Assembly (NCBI RefSeq): GCF_000379605.1
Contig: NZ_KB902702.1
Span: forward strand, 35,887 to 99,886
Length of the DNA: 64,000 nucleotides
Direction: 5' to 3'
Origin: Rhizobium giardinii bv. giardinii H152
Lineage (GTDB): Bacteria; Pseudomonadota; Alphaproteobacteria; Rhizobiales; Rhizobiaceae
The notes beneath the pieces are model-generated. The model worked only from the letters and a program-made list of their open reading frames with translations. It was not told the DNA's origin and searched no databases. This document shows, in pieces, positions 17,525 to 26,673 of the stretch (the stretch's first letter is position 1; every line of letters starts with the position of its first letter). Position numbers and translations under genes: made by a program.

Positions 17525-19354
17525 ATGAAGATGCGCAACATCGCGATTATCGCACACGTTGACCATGGCAAAACCACGCTTGTCGACGAACTCCTCAAGC
17601 AGTCGGGCTCCTTCCGCGACAACCAGCGCACGACCGAGCGCATGATGGACTCGAACGACCTCGAAAAAGAGCGCGGGATCACCATTCTGGCGAAGGCCAC
17701 CTCCATCGAATGGAAGGGCGTCCGCATCAACATCGTCGACACCCCCGGCCACGCCGACTTCGGCGGTGAAGTCGAGCGTATCCTGTCGATGGTCGACGGC
17801 GCGATTGTTCTCGTAGACTCGTCGGAAGGCCCGATGCCGCAGACGAAGTTCGTCGTTTCCAAGGCGCTGAAGGTCGGCCTTCGCCCGATCGTCGCGATCA
17901 ACAAGATCGACCGTCCCGACGGCCGCCACGAGGAAGTCATCAACGAAGTCTTCGACCTCTTCGCCAATCTCGATGCGACCGACGAACAGCTCGACTTCCC
18001 GATCCTCTACGGTTCGGGCCGCAACGGCTGGATGAACGTCAATCCGGAAGGCCCGAAGGAAGAGGGTCTCGCGCCGCTTCTCGACCTCGTTCTCAAGCAC
18101 GTTCCGGAGCCGAGCGTCGGCGAAGAAGACGGCGCGTTCCGGATGATCGGCACAATCCTTGAAGCCAACCCCTTCCTCGGCCGCATCATCACCGGCCGCA
18201 TCCATTCCGGTTCGATCAAGCCGAACCAAGCCGTGAAGGTTCTTGGCCAGGACGGCAAGCTGATCGAAAACGGCCGCATCTCCAAGATCCTCGCCTTCCG
18301 CGGCATCGAGCGTACGCCGATCGAAGAAGCCCATGCGGGCGACATCGTCGCGATCGCCGGCCTGTCCAAGGGCACGGTTGCCGACACTTTCTGCGATCCC
18401 TCGGTCACCGAGGCGCTGCATGCCCAGCCGATCGACCCGCCGACCGTTACCATGTCGTTCATCGTCAATGACTCGCCGCTCGCCGGCACCGAAGGCGACA
18501 AGGTTACCTCGCGTGTCATCCGCGACCGCCTGTTCAAGGAAGCCGAAGGCAACGTCGCGCTGAAGATTGAAGAAGCCGAAGGCAAGGATTCGTTCTACGT
18601 CTCCGGCCGCGGCGAATTGCAGCTTGCCGTTCTGATCGAAACCATGCGCCGCGAAGGCTTCGAGCTTGCCGTATCGCGCCCGCGCGTCGTCATGCACAAG
18701 GACGAAGCAACGGGCCAGATGCTGGAACCTATCGAAGAAGTGGTGATCGACGTCGATGAGGAACATTCCGGCATCGTCGTCCAGAAGATGTCCGAGCGCA
18801 AGGCAGAGATGTCGGAACTGCGCCCGTCCGGCGGCAATCGCGTTCGCCTGAAGTTCTTCGCGCCGACCCGCGGCCTGATCGGCTACCAGTCGGAACTTCT
18901 GACCGACACGCGCGGCACGGCGATCATGAACCGCCTGTTCCACGACTACCAGCCGTACAAGGGCGACATTGGCGGCCGTGTGCAGGGCGTCCTGCTCTCC
19001 AATGACGCCGGCGAGTCCGTTGCTTACGCCATGTTCAACCTGGAAGATCGCGGCCCGATGATCATCGACGCCGGCGAGAAGGTTTATGCCGGCATGATCA
19101 TCGGCATCCACACCCGCGACAACGATCTGGAAGTGAACGTGCTGAAGGGCAAGAAGCTCACCAACATGCGCGCCTCAGGCAAGGACGAAGCCGTCAAGCT
19201 GACGCCGCCGATCCGCATGACCCTCGACCGCGCCCTCTCCTGGATCCAGGATGACGAACTGGTCGAAGTGACGCCGAAGAACATCCGCCTGCGCAAGATC
19301 TATCTCGACTCGAACGACCGCAAGCGTTTCGAAAAGTCGCGCGGCGCCGCATAA
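17525..19354 (+). CDS. typA: translational GTPase TypA/BipA
   Basis: TypA is a ribosome-binding GTPase needed for ribosome assembly and stress adaptation. The 609-residue product starts [21 protein letters not shown] (G1 loop within). It has switch [17 protein letters not shown] and the G4 motif [12 protein letters not shown], followed by the EF-G-like domains and the TypA-specific C-terminus ([18 protein letters not shown] lies near residue 440). The ATG at 17525 matches the usual rhizobial N-terminus. An upstream in-frame ATG at 17459 would add 22 non-family residues. Neither start has a strong Shine-Dalgarno. A terminator follows. Confidence 0.96.
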   Translation: MKMRNIAIIAHVDHGKTTLVDELLKQSGSFRDNQRTTERMMDSNDLEKERGITILAKATSIEWKGVRINIVDTPGHADFGGEVERILSMVDGAIVLVDSSEGPMPQTKFVVSKALKVGLRPIVAINKIDRPDGRHEEVINEVFDLFANLDATDEQLDFPILYGSGRNGWMNVNPEGPKEEGLAPLLDLVLKHVPEPSVGEEDGAFRMIGTILEANPFLGRIITGRIHSGSIKPNQAVKVLGQDGKLIENGRISKILAFRGIERTPIEEAHAGDIVAIAGLSKGTVADTFCDPSVTEALHAQPIDPPTVTMSFIVNDSPLAGTEGDKVTSRVIRDRLFKEAEGNVALKIEEAEGKDSFYVSGRGELQLAVLIETMRREGFELAVSRPRVVMHKDEATGQMLEPIEEVVIDVDEEHSGIVVQKMSERKAEMSELRPSGGNRVRLKFFAPTRGLIGYQSELLTDTRGTAIMNRLFHDYQPYKGDIGGRVQGVLLSNDAGESVAYAMFNLEDRGPMIIDAGEKVYAGMIIGIHTRDNDLEVNVLKGKKLTNMRASGKDEAVKLTPPIRMTLDRALSWIQDDELVEVTPKNIRLRKIYLDSNDRKRFEKSRGAA

Positions 19355-19376
19355 GCGGACGCTTCACGCTGAATGG

Positions 19377-19413
19377 AAAAGGGCGCCGCGATCCCCCATC
19401 GCAGCGCCCTTTT
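19377..19413. terminator. bidirectional terminator between typA and gfa
   Basis: AAAAGGGCGC-C-GCGAT pairs with ATCGC-A-GCGCCCTTTT across a CCCCC loop, one internal mismatch, with A and T runs on both sides. It serves the convergent typA and gfa genes. Confidence 0.9.
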
Positions 19414-19425
19414 CATTTTTTCGGA

Positions 19426-20001
19426 TCAGGATTTCAGGACGCCGCTCTTCCTGGCACTCCAGGTGGCGATTACGTCCATCAACGCTGGATTAAGGCAGTC
19501 GTAGGGAGGCAGGCCGAGGTCGCTGAGGCGCTGGCGGATAGCGTTCATATCGGCCGGATCGGTGCCGGCTTCGATGATCGACGAGACGAAGGCCGCGAAT
19601 CCGGGCGGTGCCCAGCCATCTGTGTCGAAGCGTTCGGGGTGAACAAAGTCCAGCCCCTTGAAAGCATGGTCGCGTTCCACCGGGCCGTACATGTGCACGC
19701 CGCAGCCCTTGCAGGCGTGGCGCTGGATCAGCGCCGATTTGTCGACCACCTCGAGCTTGTCGCCGTTTTCAAGCACGGTGATCTTGTCATGCGGAACGAC
19801 GGCAACGATCGAGAAGGTCGCACCTGCCGGTTTCCAGCATTTCGTGCAGCCGCAGGCGTGGTTATGCGCGACGTCGCCATCAACCCTGACCTTCACGGGC
19901 CTGTCGGTGCATTCGCAGACGAGAATGCCGCCGTTAAAGCCTGGCGAGCCCTGCGGCACGCCATTGTCGATCAGCGGATGTAGAGAAACGGTACCTGTCA
20001 T
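19426..20001 (-). CDS. gfa: glutathione-dependent formaldehyde-activating enzyme
   Basis: Gfa speeds the condensation of formaldehyde with glutathione to S-hydroxymethylglutathione, the first step of formaldehyde detoxification. The 191-residue length is standard. Zinc-ligand cysteines are visible in [20 protein letters not shown] and [12 protein letters not shown], the Gfa/CENP-V fold pattern. AGGAGAAC sits directly before the ATG at 20001. The usual partner dehydrogenase (adhC/frmA) is not in the window. It lies 127 bp downstream of the phosphatase gene on the same strand. Some relatives are not formaldehyde enzymes, but length and full-length similarity favour Gfa. Confidence 0.9.
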   Translation of the reverse strand: MTGTVSLHPLIDNGVPQGSPGFNGGILVCECTDRPVKVRVDGDVAHNHACGCTKCWKPAGATFSIVAVVPHDKITVLENGDKLEVVDKSALIQRHACKGCGVHMYGPVERDHAFKGLDFVHPERFDTDGWAPPGFAAFVSSIIEAGTDPADMNAIRQRLSDLGLPPYDCLNPALMDVIATWSARKSGVLKS

Positions 20002-20128
20002 GTTCTCCTCCCAGTGCCGGCCATGGTTTCGCCCCGCCGCGCCGGCAGATCGCGGCAGAACGCCTCGACACGCAGCATAGCACGATGCCACACGGAGTCG
20101 CCCCGTGTTCAAAAGGGTGCTGCGGTGC

Positions 20129-20767
20129 TCACCAGCCCGCCTTGATGAATTCGACCGGGCCGCCCTCGACATCATCGTCGAACACGGCACAGGTCAGCTT
20201 GCCCCCGAAGACGCAGCCACTGTCTATATTCGTTCGGTTGCCGATAGTCCGGGGATTGGCCCTTGACGGCGTATGCCCATGGCAGAGGTGCTTGCCCCAG
20301 TAGTAGGCCGAGGATTCCGGCCGCAGCCAGAGCAGGTCCTGCGGCGATTGCTGGTCGAGCGCGACATCGGGATTGACGCCCGCATGGACGAAGAGGCGGT
20401 GTGCGTCCAGATGCATGAGCGGCAGCCGGTCGGCCCATACGAGATCCTCCATTGGCACCCTGCCGCCGTAGGACAGCTCGGTCTCCAGCCCGCCATTGTC
20501 GAGCCACCAATCCCGATCATAGCGGCCCGCATAGGCGCCCACCATCATGTCCTCATGATTGCCCTTGAGCATGACCCATTGCCAATCCGGCCGCGCCGGG
20601 CCCGCCTTGAGCAAGGCGATCACGCCCCGGCTGTCGGGACCGCGGTCAATATAGTCCCCGACGAACACGGTCGTTCCGGAAGCCCAGCGAGCCTCGATCC
20701 TGGCGAGCAGCTTGCGCAGAGGCTCGAGGCAACCATGGATGTCACCGATTGCGAAAGTATAGCTCAT
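20129..20767 (-). CDS. PPP-family serine/threonine-type metallophosphatase
   Basis: A 212-residue calcineurin-like phosphatase close to PrpA/PrpB and to diadenosine tetraphosphatase-like proteins. All PPP motifs are present: [29 protein letters not shown], a later HAGVNP, and GHTPSR. They supply the two-metal centre. The ATG at 20767 puts the first motif at residue 8, the family norm. Substrates may be phosphoproteins or nucleotides such as Ap4A, and sequence cannot decide. It follows carD on the same strand but a terminator hairpin lies between them. Confidence 0.88.
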   Translation of the reverse strand: MSYTFAIGDIHGCLEPLRKLLARIEARWASGTTVFVGDYIDRGPDSRGVIALLKAGPARPDWQWVMLKGNHEDMMVGAYAGRYDRDWWLDNGGLETELSYGGRVPMEDLVWADRLPLMHLDAHRLFVHAGVNPDVALDQQSPQDLLWLRPESSAYYWGKHLCHGHTPSRANPRTIGNRTNIDSGCVFGGKLTCAVFDDDVEGGPVEFIKAGW

Positions 20768-20907
20768 TGGACATTCCGCCGCTGCGGCAAGCCGCATCGC
20801 CGCATGTCGCCCAAAAGTGCGCAGCGGCGCGATGCGCCTCAGGGGCAGAATACAACGATCCGTGACAGACGGGTATGCTATCGCCCACAAAGCGCGGCAC
20901 ATATGAA

Positions 20908-20937
20908 AAAAGCCCCGTCATCACTGACAGGGCTTTT
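20908..20937. terminator. terminator after carD
   Basis: AAAAGCCCCGTCA pairs with TGACAGGGCTTTT with one mismatch across a TCAC loop; A and T runs flank it. It lies about 30 bp after the carD stop. Confidence 0.85.
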
Positions 20938-20965
20938 GGAATGCAGGCACCGAGGGAAGCGGGTT

Positions 20966-21535
20966 TTACGCTGCTTCTTCCTGCGCATCTTCTTCTTCGA
21001 GGAGCTTGCCGCGCTTGGGACCCTTGCTGAGGTTGGCTTCGACAAGGCGGACGGCTTCCGTTTCCGACATCTTGTTCACGGCTGCGATCTCGCGCGCCAT
21101 GCGGTCAAGCGCAGCTTCGTAGAGCTGACGTTCGGAATAGGACTGCTCCGGCTGGTTCTCAGCCCGGTAGAGATCGCGTACGACCTCGGCGATCGAGATC
21201 AGGTCGCCGGAATTGATCTTGGCATCATATTCCTGCGCACGGCGGGACCACATGGTCCGCTTGACGCGCGCCCTGCCCTGGACAACCTTCAATGCACGCT
21301 CGACGAAATCGGTTTCGGACAGCTTGCGCATGCCGATGCTGACGGCCTTGGCAACCGGCACCTTGAGACGCATCTTGTCCTTTTCGAAATCGATCACAAA
21401 CAGTTCGAGCGACATGCCCGCAACCACCTGCTCTTCGATTGCGACGATCTGTCCAACGCCATGAGCCGGATAAACGATCGATTCACCGGTCTTGAATCCA
21501 TGGCGTGCTGAAGATTTTTTCTGCTGGGTCGTCAT
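20966..21535 (-). CDS. carD: CarD/CdnL family RNA-polymerase-binding regulator
   Basis: CarD-family proteins bind the RNA polymerase beta subunit and stabilise open complexes at rRNA and other promoters. The 189-residue product has the N-terminal Tudor-like RNAP-interaction part (GFKTGESIVYPAHGVGQIVAIEE) with the conserved YPxHGVG. A helical DNA-binding C-terminal domain (KRTMWSRRAQEYDAKI) follows, then an acidic tail (EEEDAQEEAA). In Caulobacter the homologue is CdnL, needed for growth and metabolism. The ATG at 21535 has GGGAG about 12 bases upstream. The frame stays open further upstream, but that part lacks family similarity and crosses strong hairpins. Confidence 0.93.
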   Translation of the reverse strand: MTTQQKKSSARHGFKTGESIVYPAHGVGQIVAIEEQVVAGMSLELFVIDFEKDKMRLKVPVAKAVSIGMRKLSETDFVERALKVVQGRARVKRTMWSRRAQEYDAKINSGDLISIAEVVRDLYRAENQPEQSYSERQLYEAALDRMAREIAAVNKMSETEAVRLVEANLSKGPKRGKLLEEEDAQEEAA

Positions 21536-21948
21536 TCGTTTCAAAAACTCCCTGTTACGCTCCCGGCTGCAAGCCGGGGCCGGGTCAGTCAGGCCCGGGA
21601 TGGACGGGGGCACCGTCGGGTGACTCCATGCTGATCCGAGCCAACGGTCATCAAATCGATCCTCTGCGTGGCGATCACACACAAGCAACAGACGTTGCGT
21701 ATTTGGGGTCAGCCGCGCCGGAGGACTCTTTTGCTTTCGTGATGGTTTTCAGGCACACGCGTGCCGTGATGTGGATCAGTTTTTCGACCCTATCATAAAA
21801 AACTGTCGAAATCAATAATTTGCTTCACAACGACGGATCAGACCAACCTGTCCGGCAGGGACACGGTTAAGCCACAATTGCCAAATTTTCGCCACTTTTC
21901 GCGACCGGAAAAACGCGCTGTGAACCGTCGCGGAAAGCGCCTGAAAGA
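21536..21948. other. carD leader and promoter region
   Basis: These 413 bp between fdxA and carD hold no convincing gene. Close to the carD start are two strong GC hairpins: CCCGGC-TGCAA-GCCGGG at 21562-21578, and a CCGGG...CCCGG pair around 21575-21598. Further out, around 21785-21835, the DNA becomes AT-rich and includes a TATGAT-like -10 on the minus strand, a plausible carD promoter giving a leader of more than 200 bases. Confidence 0.45.
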
Positions 21949-22287
21949 TCAGTCGCCCTTGCCGGGCTCCGGCGAAAAATATTTCTCGTACTTGCCTTCC
22001 ACGCCATCCATTTCCTTGGCTTCCGGCATCTCGTCTTTCTTGACGGTGATGTTTGGCCATTGCGTGGCGAAATCAGCATTTACTTTCAGCCACATATCGA
22101 GGCCCGGCTCGGTATCGGGCTTGATGGCCCCGGCCGGACATTCCGGTTCGCAGACGCCGCAGTCGATGCATTCGTCGGGATGAATGACCAGGAAATTCTC
22201 GCCTTCATAGAAGCAGTCCACCGGGCACACTTCCACGCAATCGGTATATTTGCAGCGTATGCAATTGTCGGTCACGACATACGTCAT
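21949..22287 (-). CDS. fdxA: seven-iron ferredoxin FdxA
   Basis: A 112-residue 7Fe ferredoxin with one [3Fe-4S] and one [4Fe-4S] cluster. Ligand sets are [14 protein letters not shown] near residue 9 and [12 protein letters not shown] near residue 40. The long C-terminal part ([19 protein letters not shown]) is typical of alphaproteobacterial FdxA. The ATG at 22287 gives [14 protein letters not shown], the standard start. It lies between an S4 RNA-binding protein gene and carD on the same strand, a conserved order in Rhizobiales. The electron-transfer partner is not evident from context. Confidence 0.96.
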   Translation of the reverse strand: MTYVVTDNCIRCKYTDCVEVCPVDCFYEGENFLVIHPDECIDCGVCEPECPAGAIKPDTEPGLDMWLKVNADFATQWPNITVKKDEMPEAKEMDGVEGKYEKYFSPEPGKGD

Positions 22288-22490
22288 GAGGTACTCCAGC
22301 GATTTCTCACATTCGATGGCAGACAGCAATCGAGAGCGAAGCCCGCTTGTCCGCATCCATCCAGGATATCAGCCCGCCAACGCCTATCACGGCGCAACAG
22401 AACTGCGCATTTGTCCCGTCAGGTAAAGGCTTTGCCTGGGCTTTGCAAGGATAATCCATACGCCAAAGCACCGCGTGGAGGGACAGTTTT

Positions 22491-22904
22491 CTAATCCTCT
22501 TGCCAGCCCGGCCGCAGCCGGTCCACATCGCGGCGCTCCTTCTTGGTCGGCCGGCCGCTGCCGCGCTCGCGTGTCGCCTGCTCGAACGCGTTCAGCTTTT
22601 CGCCCGGCACGGGGGGCGGGGTCAGATCCTCGTAGAGAAGCCGCGCTTCCTCGTAGGGACCGCGCCGATTGCCGGGCTGCAGGACACGCACCGTCATATC
22701 CCGCCGATCGAGCGAAAGAACGACGACATCGCCGGCTTTCAGTGCAAAGGAAGGCTGGGTGACACGGGCGTCGTTGACCCGGACGTGCCCGGCCTCGATC
22801 GCCTTCTGGGCGATCGAGCGGGATTTTTGCAGGCGCGTGAAAAACAGCCATTTGTCGAGACGCTGGCGGAGAACCGACAGGGACTGGGGCTGCTTTTCGC
22901 TCAT
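22491..22904 (-). CDS. S4-domain RNA-binding protein (Hsp15/HslR-like)
   Basis: A 137-residue protein with one S4 domain at residues 13-75: RLDKWLFFTRLQKSRSIAQKAI, cut here to the key pattern RLDKWLFF...KSRS, then GHVRVNDARVTQPS and GDVVVLSL. Hsp15 relatives rescue stalled 50S subunits carrying nascent chains. The C-terminal tail is basic and ends RGSGRPTKKERRDVDRLRPGW. It starts 4 bp after the helicase stop on the same strand, so helicase and S4 protein are almost surely co-transcribed and linked in RNA or ribosome metabolism. Confidence 0.9.
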   Translation of the reverse strand: MSEKQPQSLSVLRQRLDKWLFFTRLQKSRSIAQKAIEAGHVRVNDARVTQPSFALKAGDVVVLSLDRRDMTVRVLQPGNRRGPYEEARLLYEDLTPPPVPGEKLNAFEQATRERGSGRPTKKERRDVDRLRPGWQED

Positions 22905-22908
22905 GGCC

Positions 22909-25900
22909 TTATTTCTTCATCTGCTCCTTCAGGGCAGCGAGCTTGGCGAAAGGTGAATCCGGATCGATCGGCTTTTCCTTGCGCGGCGGACGTGCCTCGA
23001 ACTTGGCGGCCTGCGGCTTTACGCCGCGGTCGTTGCGATCGGGACGATCCTGGCGATCGCCTTTCTCATGGCGCTGACCATTCTGCGGCTTGCCGCCGTC
23101 ACGACCGCGGTTGCGGTCCGGACGACCGCCGCCCTTGCGATTGTCATCGCCGCGGGCTTCACGGCGGCCATCGCCCTCGCGGCGCGGCTCGCCACCATCG
23201 CGGCGGGCTTCACCCTGATGCGCCCGATTGCCGGCGCCGCGGTGGTTGCCGTGCGGGCGACCGCCGGAGCGCTGGTTGTCGTTGCGGCCGCCGGGGCGCC
23301 ACAGAAGAACCGGCTTGGCTTCGACCGGCTCTGCGGGCTCGCCCGCCAGTTCGGCGACGACAGCTTCCGCCTCCGGAGCGGCCGCAGCGGCCGCTGCCTG
23401 TTCCGGCACCGGCTCGGAAGCCTCTTCGCTTGGCGCATCCGCGTCGTCATGGTCGGCCGTCTCGGCCGGCGCTTCGACCGCGGCCCCGTCCGCCGGCGCG
23501 GACGCACCACCCGCCTGCGCAGCCAGGAATGCCGCAGCCTCCTCGGCCTTTACGCTGTCGGCGCGATAACCGAGCCCCTTGAGAATCTCTTCCATGTCGT
23601 CGGGGGTCGCGCCGAGAATGGACAGCATGGCCGTCGTCGCGGTGAAGCGGCGGCCGTCATAGGCCCCGTCCGGACGCGGCGTCGTGCCCGGCTTCCACTG
23701 CAACAGCGGCCGGATGAGGTCGGCGAGCCGCTCGAGAATATCGATGCGGACGGCGCGCTTGCCGAGGAACCGGAAGCCGGCCAGCTTGTAGAAGGTGCGC
23801 TCGAAAGACGGATCGGTGACGACCGAGGTACGGCCAGCCGCCAGAACCGGGATGAGCTCGCCATAGCCGGGCTTGTCCAGGCCGTCATTCTTCAAGGCCC
23901 AGAGCAGCGTGATGAGCTCGGCCGGAGCGGGCTTCAGCAGCGCCGGCATGAAGATATGATAGGCACCGAAGCGAATGCCGTGGCGGCGGATCGAGGCGCG
24001 TGCCTCCTGATCCAGCGACTTGACCTCGTCGGCGACGTCGCGGCGGAACATCACGCCGAGATTTTCCACGAGCTGGAACGCCAGGCCCTTGGCAAGGCCC
24101 TCGAGATCCTCGGCACGCGACAGGTCGTCGAGCGGCTTCAGGACCGTCGAGATGTGGTGGTTGACGAAGCGCTCGATGCGGGCAAGCACGTGATCACGCG
24201 CATTGCCCTGCAGCTGCTCGTCGGCAAGCAGGATGACGCGCGGGCGCATCACATGGTCGCTTGCGGCAAGCCGCGCAACGGGTTCGCCGACCCAGCGCAC
24301 GAGGCCATCGGAAGCCAACGCCAGATCGGCATTGCCCGCCGCATGCAGGCGCGCGGCGCGCGCTTCAAATTCCAGCGCCAGCGCCTTCTGGGCGGCGCCC
24401 TGCACCGCACGCGCGTCGAGCCCGTCGGTCACTGCCGCCAGCGTGAAACGGAACCCGGCCAATTGTCCCACATGATGCCCTTCAACGAAGACATCGCCAT
24501 TTACACTGATTTCAGCTTCCAGCATCGCATTCTCTCTCAGGCGCTTCATGAGCACAGATGTCCTGCGATCAACAAAGCGTTTCGTCAACCTTTCATGTAA
24601 CGCGTCAGACAATCGATCTTCGATTTCCCGCGTCTTTTCTTGCCAGTGTGTCGGATCGGCAAGCCACCCTGGACGGTTAGACACATAGGTCCATGTCCTG
24701 ATTTGTGCAATTCTCGCGGACAATGTGTCGATTTCACCATCCGTCTGGTCCGCGCGGCGAACCTGTTCGGCCATGAAATCTTCGTTCACTGTGCCACGCC
24801 GGACGAGATCGGCATAGATCGTCGAGATCAGATCGGCGTGTTGCGCCGGGGTTATACGACGATAGTCGGGAAGCGCACAGGCCTCCCAGAGTTTTTCTAC
24901 ACGCTCCGGTGTCGTTGCGACACTGGTGATTTCGGGAAAACGCGAAAGATAGTCCAGCGCCTGCTGGTCGACGGCCGGCAGAGCCCGCGTCAGGCCGTTT
25001 ACCGTGGGTGCGGCATCGAGGCTTTTCTTCAAAGCCGCAAGCGAGGCGAAGCTGACCGCCTTCGAGCGCCATTGCAGCACCCGCACCGGGTCGAACTGGT
25101 GCGATTCGATGCGGTGGACAAGCTCGTTGTCGAACGGCTCTACCCGCGACGTGACGCCGAAGGTACCATCGCGCATATGCCGCCCCGCGCGGCCGGCGAC
25201 CTGCGCCAGTTCCCCGGGGTTGAGATTGCGGAACTGATAGCCATCATATTTTCGATCCTGGGCGAAGGCGACGTGATCGACATCGAGGTTCAACCCCATG
25301 CCGATCGCATCGGTCGCGACCAGATATTCGACATCGCCCGCCTGGTAGAGTGCAACCTGCGCGTTGCGCGTGCGCGGCGACAGGGCGCCGAGCACGACGG
25401 CTGCCCCACCCCTCTGGCGGCGGATCAGTTCGGCGATCGCATAGACCTCTTCCGCCGAGAAGGCGACGATCGCCGTGCGCTGCGGCAAGCGGGTGATCTT
25501 CTTCGAGCCGGCATAGAGAAGCTGCGACAGCCGCGGCCGCTCGACGACGGTGATGCCCGGCAGCAATTGCTCGAGGATCGGTCGCATGGTCGCTGCGCCG
25601 AGAAGCAGGGTTTCGCTTCTGCCGCGCAGATGCATCAACCGGTCGGTGAAGATGTGGCCGCGTTCGAGGTCGCCGGCGAGCTGCACCTCGTCGATGGCGA
25701 CGAATGCCGCCTTGGTCTCGCGCGGCATGGCCTCGACGGTGCAGACCGAGAAGCGCGCCATATGCGGCGCGATCTTCTCCTCGCCGGTGATCAGCGCGAC
25801 GTTGTGGGCGCCGACCTTTTCGACCAGCCGCGTATAGACCTCGCGGGCAAGCAACCGGAGCGGCAATCCGATCACGCCGGATTCATGCGCGACCATGCGC

Positions 25901-25974
25901 TCGATCGCATAATGCGTCTTGCCGGTATTGGTGGGGCCGAGGACCGCGATCACACCGCGGCCGCTCAAGATCAT
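22909..25974 (-). CDS. SUV3-like RNA helicase with RG-rich tail
   Basis: A 1021-residue superfamily 2 helicase related to mitochondrial SUV3. The start MILSGRGVIAVLGPTNTGKTHY contains Walker A at residues 13-20; the DEVQ box (AFVAIDEVQLAGDLERGH) and the C-lobe motif QVAGRAGRHMRDGTFG follow. A long middle domain carries no motif I recognise. An Ala/Pro/Glu acidic linker leads to an RG/RN/RD-rich, likely disordered RNA-binding tail at about residues 890-996. The protein ends in a short conserved-looking PIDPDSPFAKLAALKEQMKK. The ATG at 25974 matches relatives; the frame is open to 26169, but that part looks non-coding. The S4 gene follows after 4 bp. SUV3 partners an exoribonuclease in RNA decay. 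Confidence 0.9.
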   Translation of the reverse strand: MILSGRGVIAVLGPTNTGKTHYAIERMVAHESGVIGLPLRLLAREVYTRLVEKVGAHNVALITGEEKIAPHMARFSVCTVEAMPRETKAAFVAIDEVQLAGDLERGHIFTDRLMHLRGRSETLLLGAATMRPILEQLLPGITVVERPRLSQLLYAGSKKITRLPQRTAIVAFSAEEVYAIAELIRRQRGGAAVVLGALSPRTRNAQVALYQAGDVEYLVATDAIGMGLNLDVDHVAFAQDRKYDGYQFRNLNPGELAQVAGRAGRHMRDGTFGVTSRVEPFDNELVHRIESHQFDPVRVLQWRSKAVSFASLAALKKSLDAAPTVNGLTRALPAVDQQALDYLSRFPEITSVATTPERVEKLWEACALPDYRRITPAQHADLISTIYADLVRRGTVNEDFMAEQVRRADQTDGEIDTLSARIAQIRTWTYVSNRPGWLADPTHWQEKTREIEDRLSDALHERLTKRFVDRRTSVLMKRLRENAMLEAEISVNGDVFVEGHHVGQLAGFRFTLAAVTDGLDARAVQGAAQKALALEFEARAARLHAAGNADLALASDGLVRWVGEPVARLAASDHVMRPRVILLADEQLQGNARDHVLARIERFVNHHISTVLKPLDDLSRAEDLEGLAKGLAFQLVENLGVMFRRDVADEVKSLDQEARASIRRHGIRFGAYHIFMPALLKPAPAELITLLWALKNDGLDKPGYGELIPVLAAGRTSVVTDPSFERTFYKLAGFRFLGKRAVRIDILERLADLIRPLLQWKPGTTPRPDGAYDGRRFTATTAMLSILGATPDDMEEILKGLGYRADSVKAEEAAAFLAAQAGGASAPADGAAVEAPAETADHDDADAPSEEASEPVPEQAAAAAAAPEAEAVVAELAGEPAEPVEAKPVLLWRPGGRNDNQRSGGRPHGNHRGAGNRAHQGEARRDGGEPRREGDGRREARGDDNRKGGGRPDRNRGRDGGKPQNGQRHEKGDRQDRPDRNDRGVKPQAAKFEARPPRKEKPIDPDSPFAKLAALKEQMKK

Positions 25975-26170
25975 GGGTTGGTCACGCACTTTATCGATCC
26001 TGCGCACTTTCACTCTGCGAAGGCCATTCACGGCGGAAAGCCGTTTCAACCGGCGCAGCACACATGCCCACGCAACGACACAAACGCAAGGGTGCCGGAG
26101 CATGAAATACTGCAAATGGGACTCGCGGCCTGCATTTCCACCCGCATTTACCGGAATCGGAACAGCCACG

Positions 26171-26233
26171 GAACGAATCGGAGACGAATCGCTGACTCGC
26201 CTGGATTCATTGTTTGTTCACTGCTAGATATTG
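26171..26233 (+). repeat. imperfect 63-bp repeat, copy A
   Basis: This copy aligns without gaps to 26429-26491 at 46 of 63 positions. Conservation is concentrated at the two ends: GAACGAATCG plus GACGAATCGC at the left, and TTTGTTC plus AGATATTG at the right. It contains four GANTC sites. Confidence 0.7.
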
Positions 26234-26428
26234 ATTTACTAAGTCGGATTCGCACCACATGCTGAATCGCTTGATCCTTGGAAGAACGACCCGTGGCAGT
26301 TAGCCTCATCGGGCCGCGCAGGCTGTGAGATTCAGAATCCAAACTGCTGAAAATTCAGAAAAATTTTACCACTTTGGTTAATCGGCTCGCCGTCGGCGCA
26401 GCGACTGGCGAGGCCGCGGTCAAAGGCT

Positions 26429-26491
26429 GAACGAATCGGCGACGAATCGCCGGCACCGCGAATTTCCCGATTTGTTCCCTACAAGATATTG
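26429..26491 (+). repeat. imperfect 63-bp repeat, copy B
   Basis: Partner of the repeat at 26171, offset by exactly 258 bp. In this copy GAACGAATC at the left and GATTTGTTC at 26469-26477 form a 9-bp inverted repeat with one mismatch, so a stem-loop is possible. It contains two GANTC sites. Confidence 0.7.
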
Positions 26492-26623
26492 TGGGTGCAA
26501 CGAATATTTAACCATAGGAAAAATTGAGTCTTTTGCCAGATTCCGGCCGCCGCTTTAATTTTTTCGCCGAATCCGAATATCCCATCTGAGACGTGCAAGC
26601 GGGAGCGGATCGCCCGACAATGC

Positions 26624-26648
26624 AAAACGGCGCCACAAGGGCGCCGTT
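26624..26648 (-). terminator. terminator of phaAB
   Basis: A perfect 9-bp stem AACGGCGCC / GGCGCCGTT with a five-base loop, followed on the minus strand by TTTT, 26 bp after the phaB stop. Confidence 0.85.
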
Positions 26649-26673
26649 CGCAAAGCACGAGGGCAATCCGCGG

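Larger units (their letters stand above)
26120..26573. other. GANTC-dense intergenic region upstream of helicase
   Basis: Fifteen GANTC sites, the CcrM methylation target, lie in 454 bp (starts at 26120, 26154, 26175, 26186, 26194, 26204, 26247, 26264, 26329, 26335, 26433, 26444, 26526, 26539 and 26569). About two are expected by chance. CtrA-like half sites TTAACCAT (26508-26515) and, on the minus strand, TTAACCAA (26374-26381) lie within. No gene is visible. The stretch is the 5' region of the helicase operon and also separates it from phaB. Confidence 0.7.

Noticed and set aside
21536-21688. In-frame upstream extension of carD
   Set aside because: The added residues lack CarD similarity and would be read through two strong hairpins; the ATG at 21535 gives the family start.
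25975-26169. In-frame N-terminal extension of the helicase
   Set aside because: It would add 65 residues with no family similarity that overlap the GANTC-rich control region; relatives start at MILSGRG.
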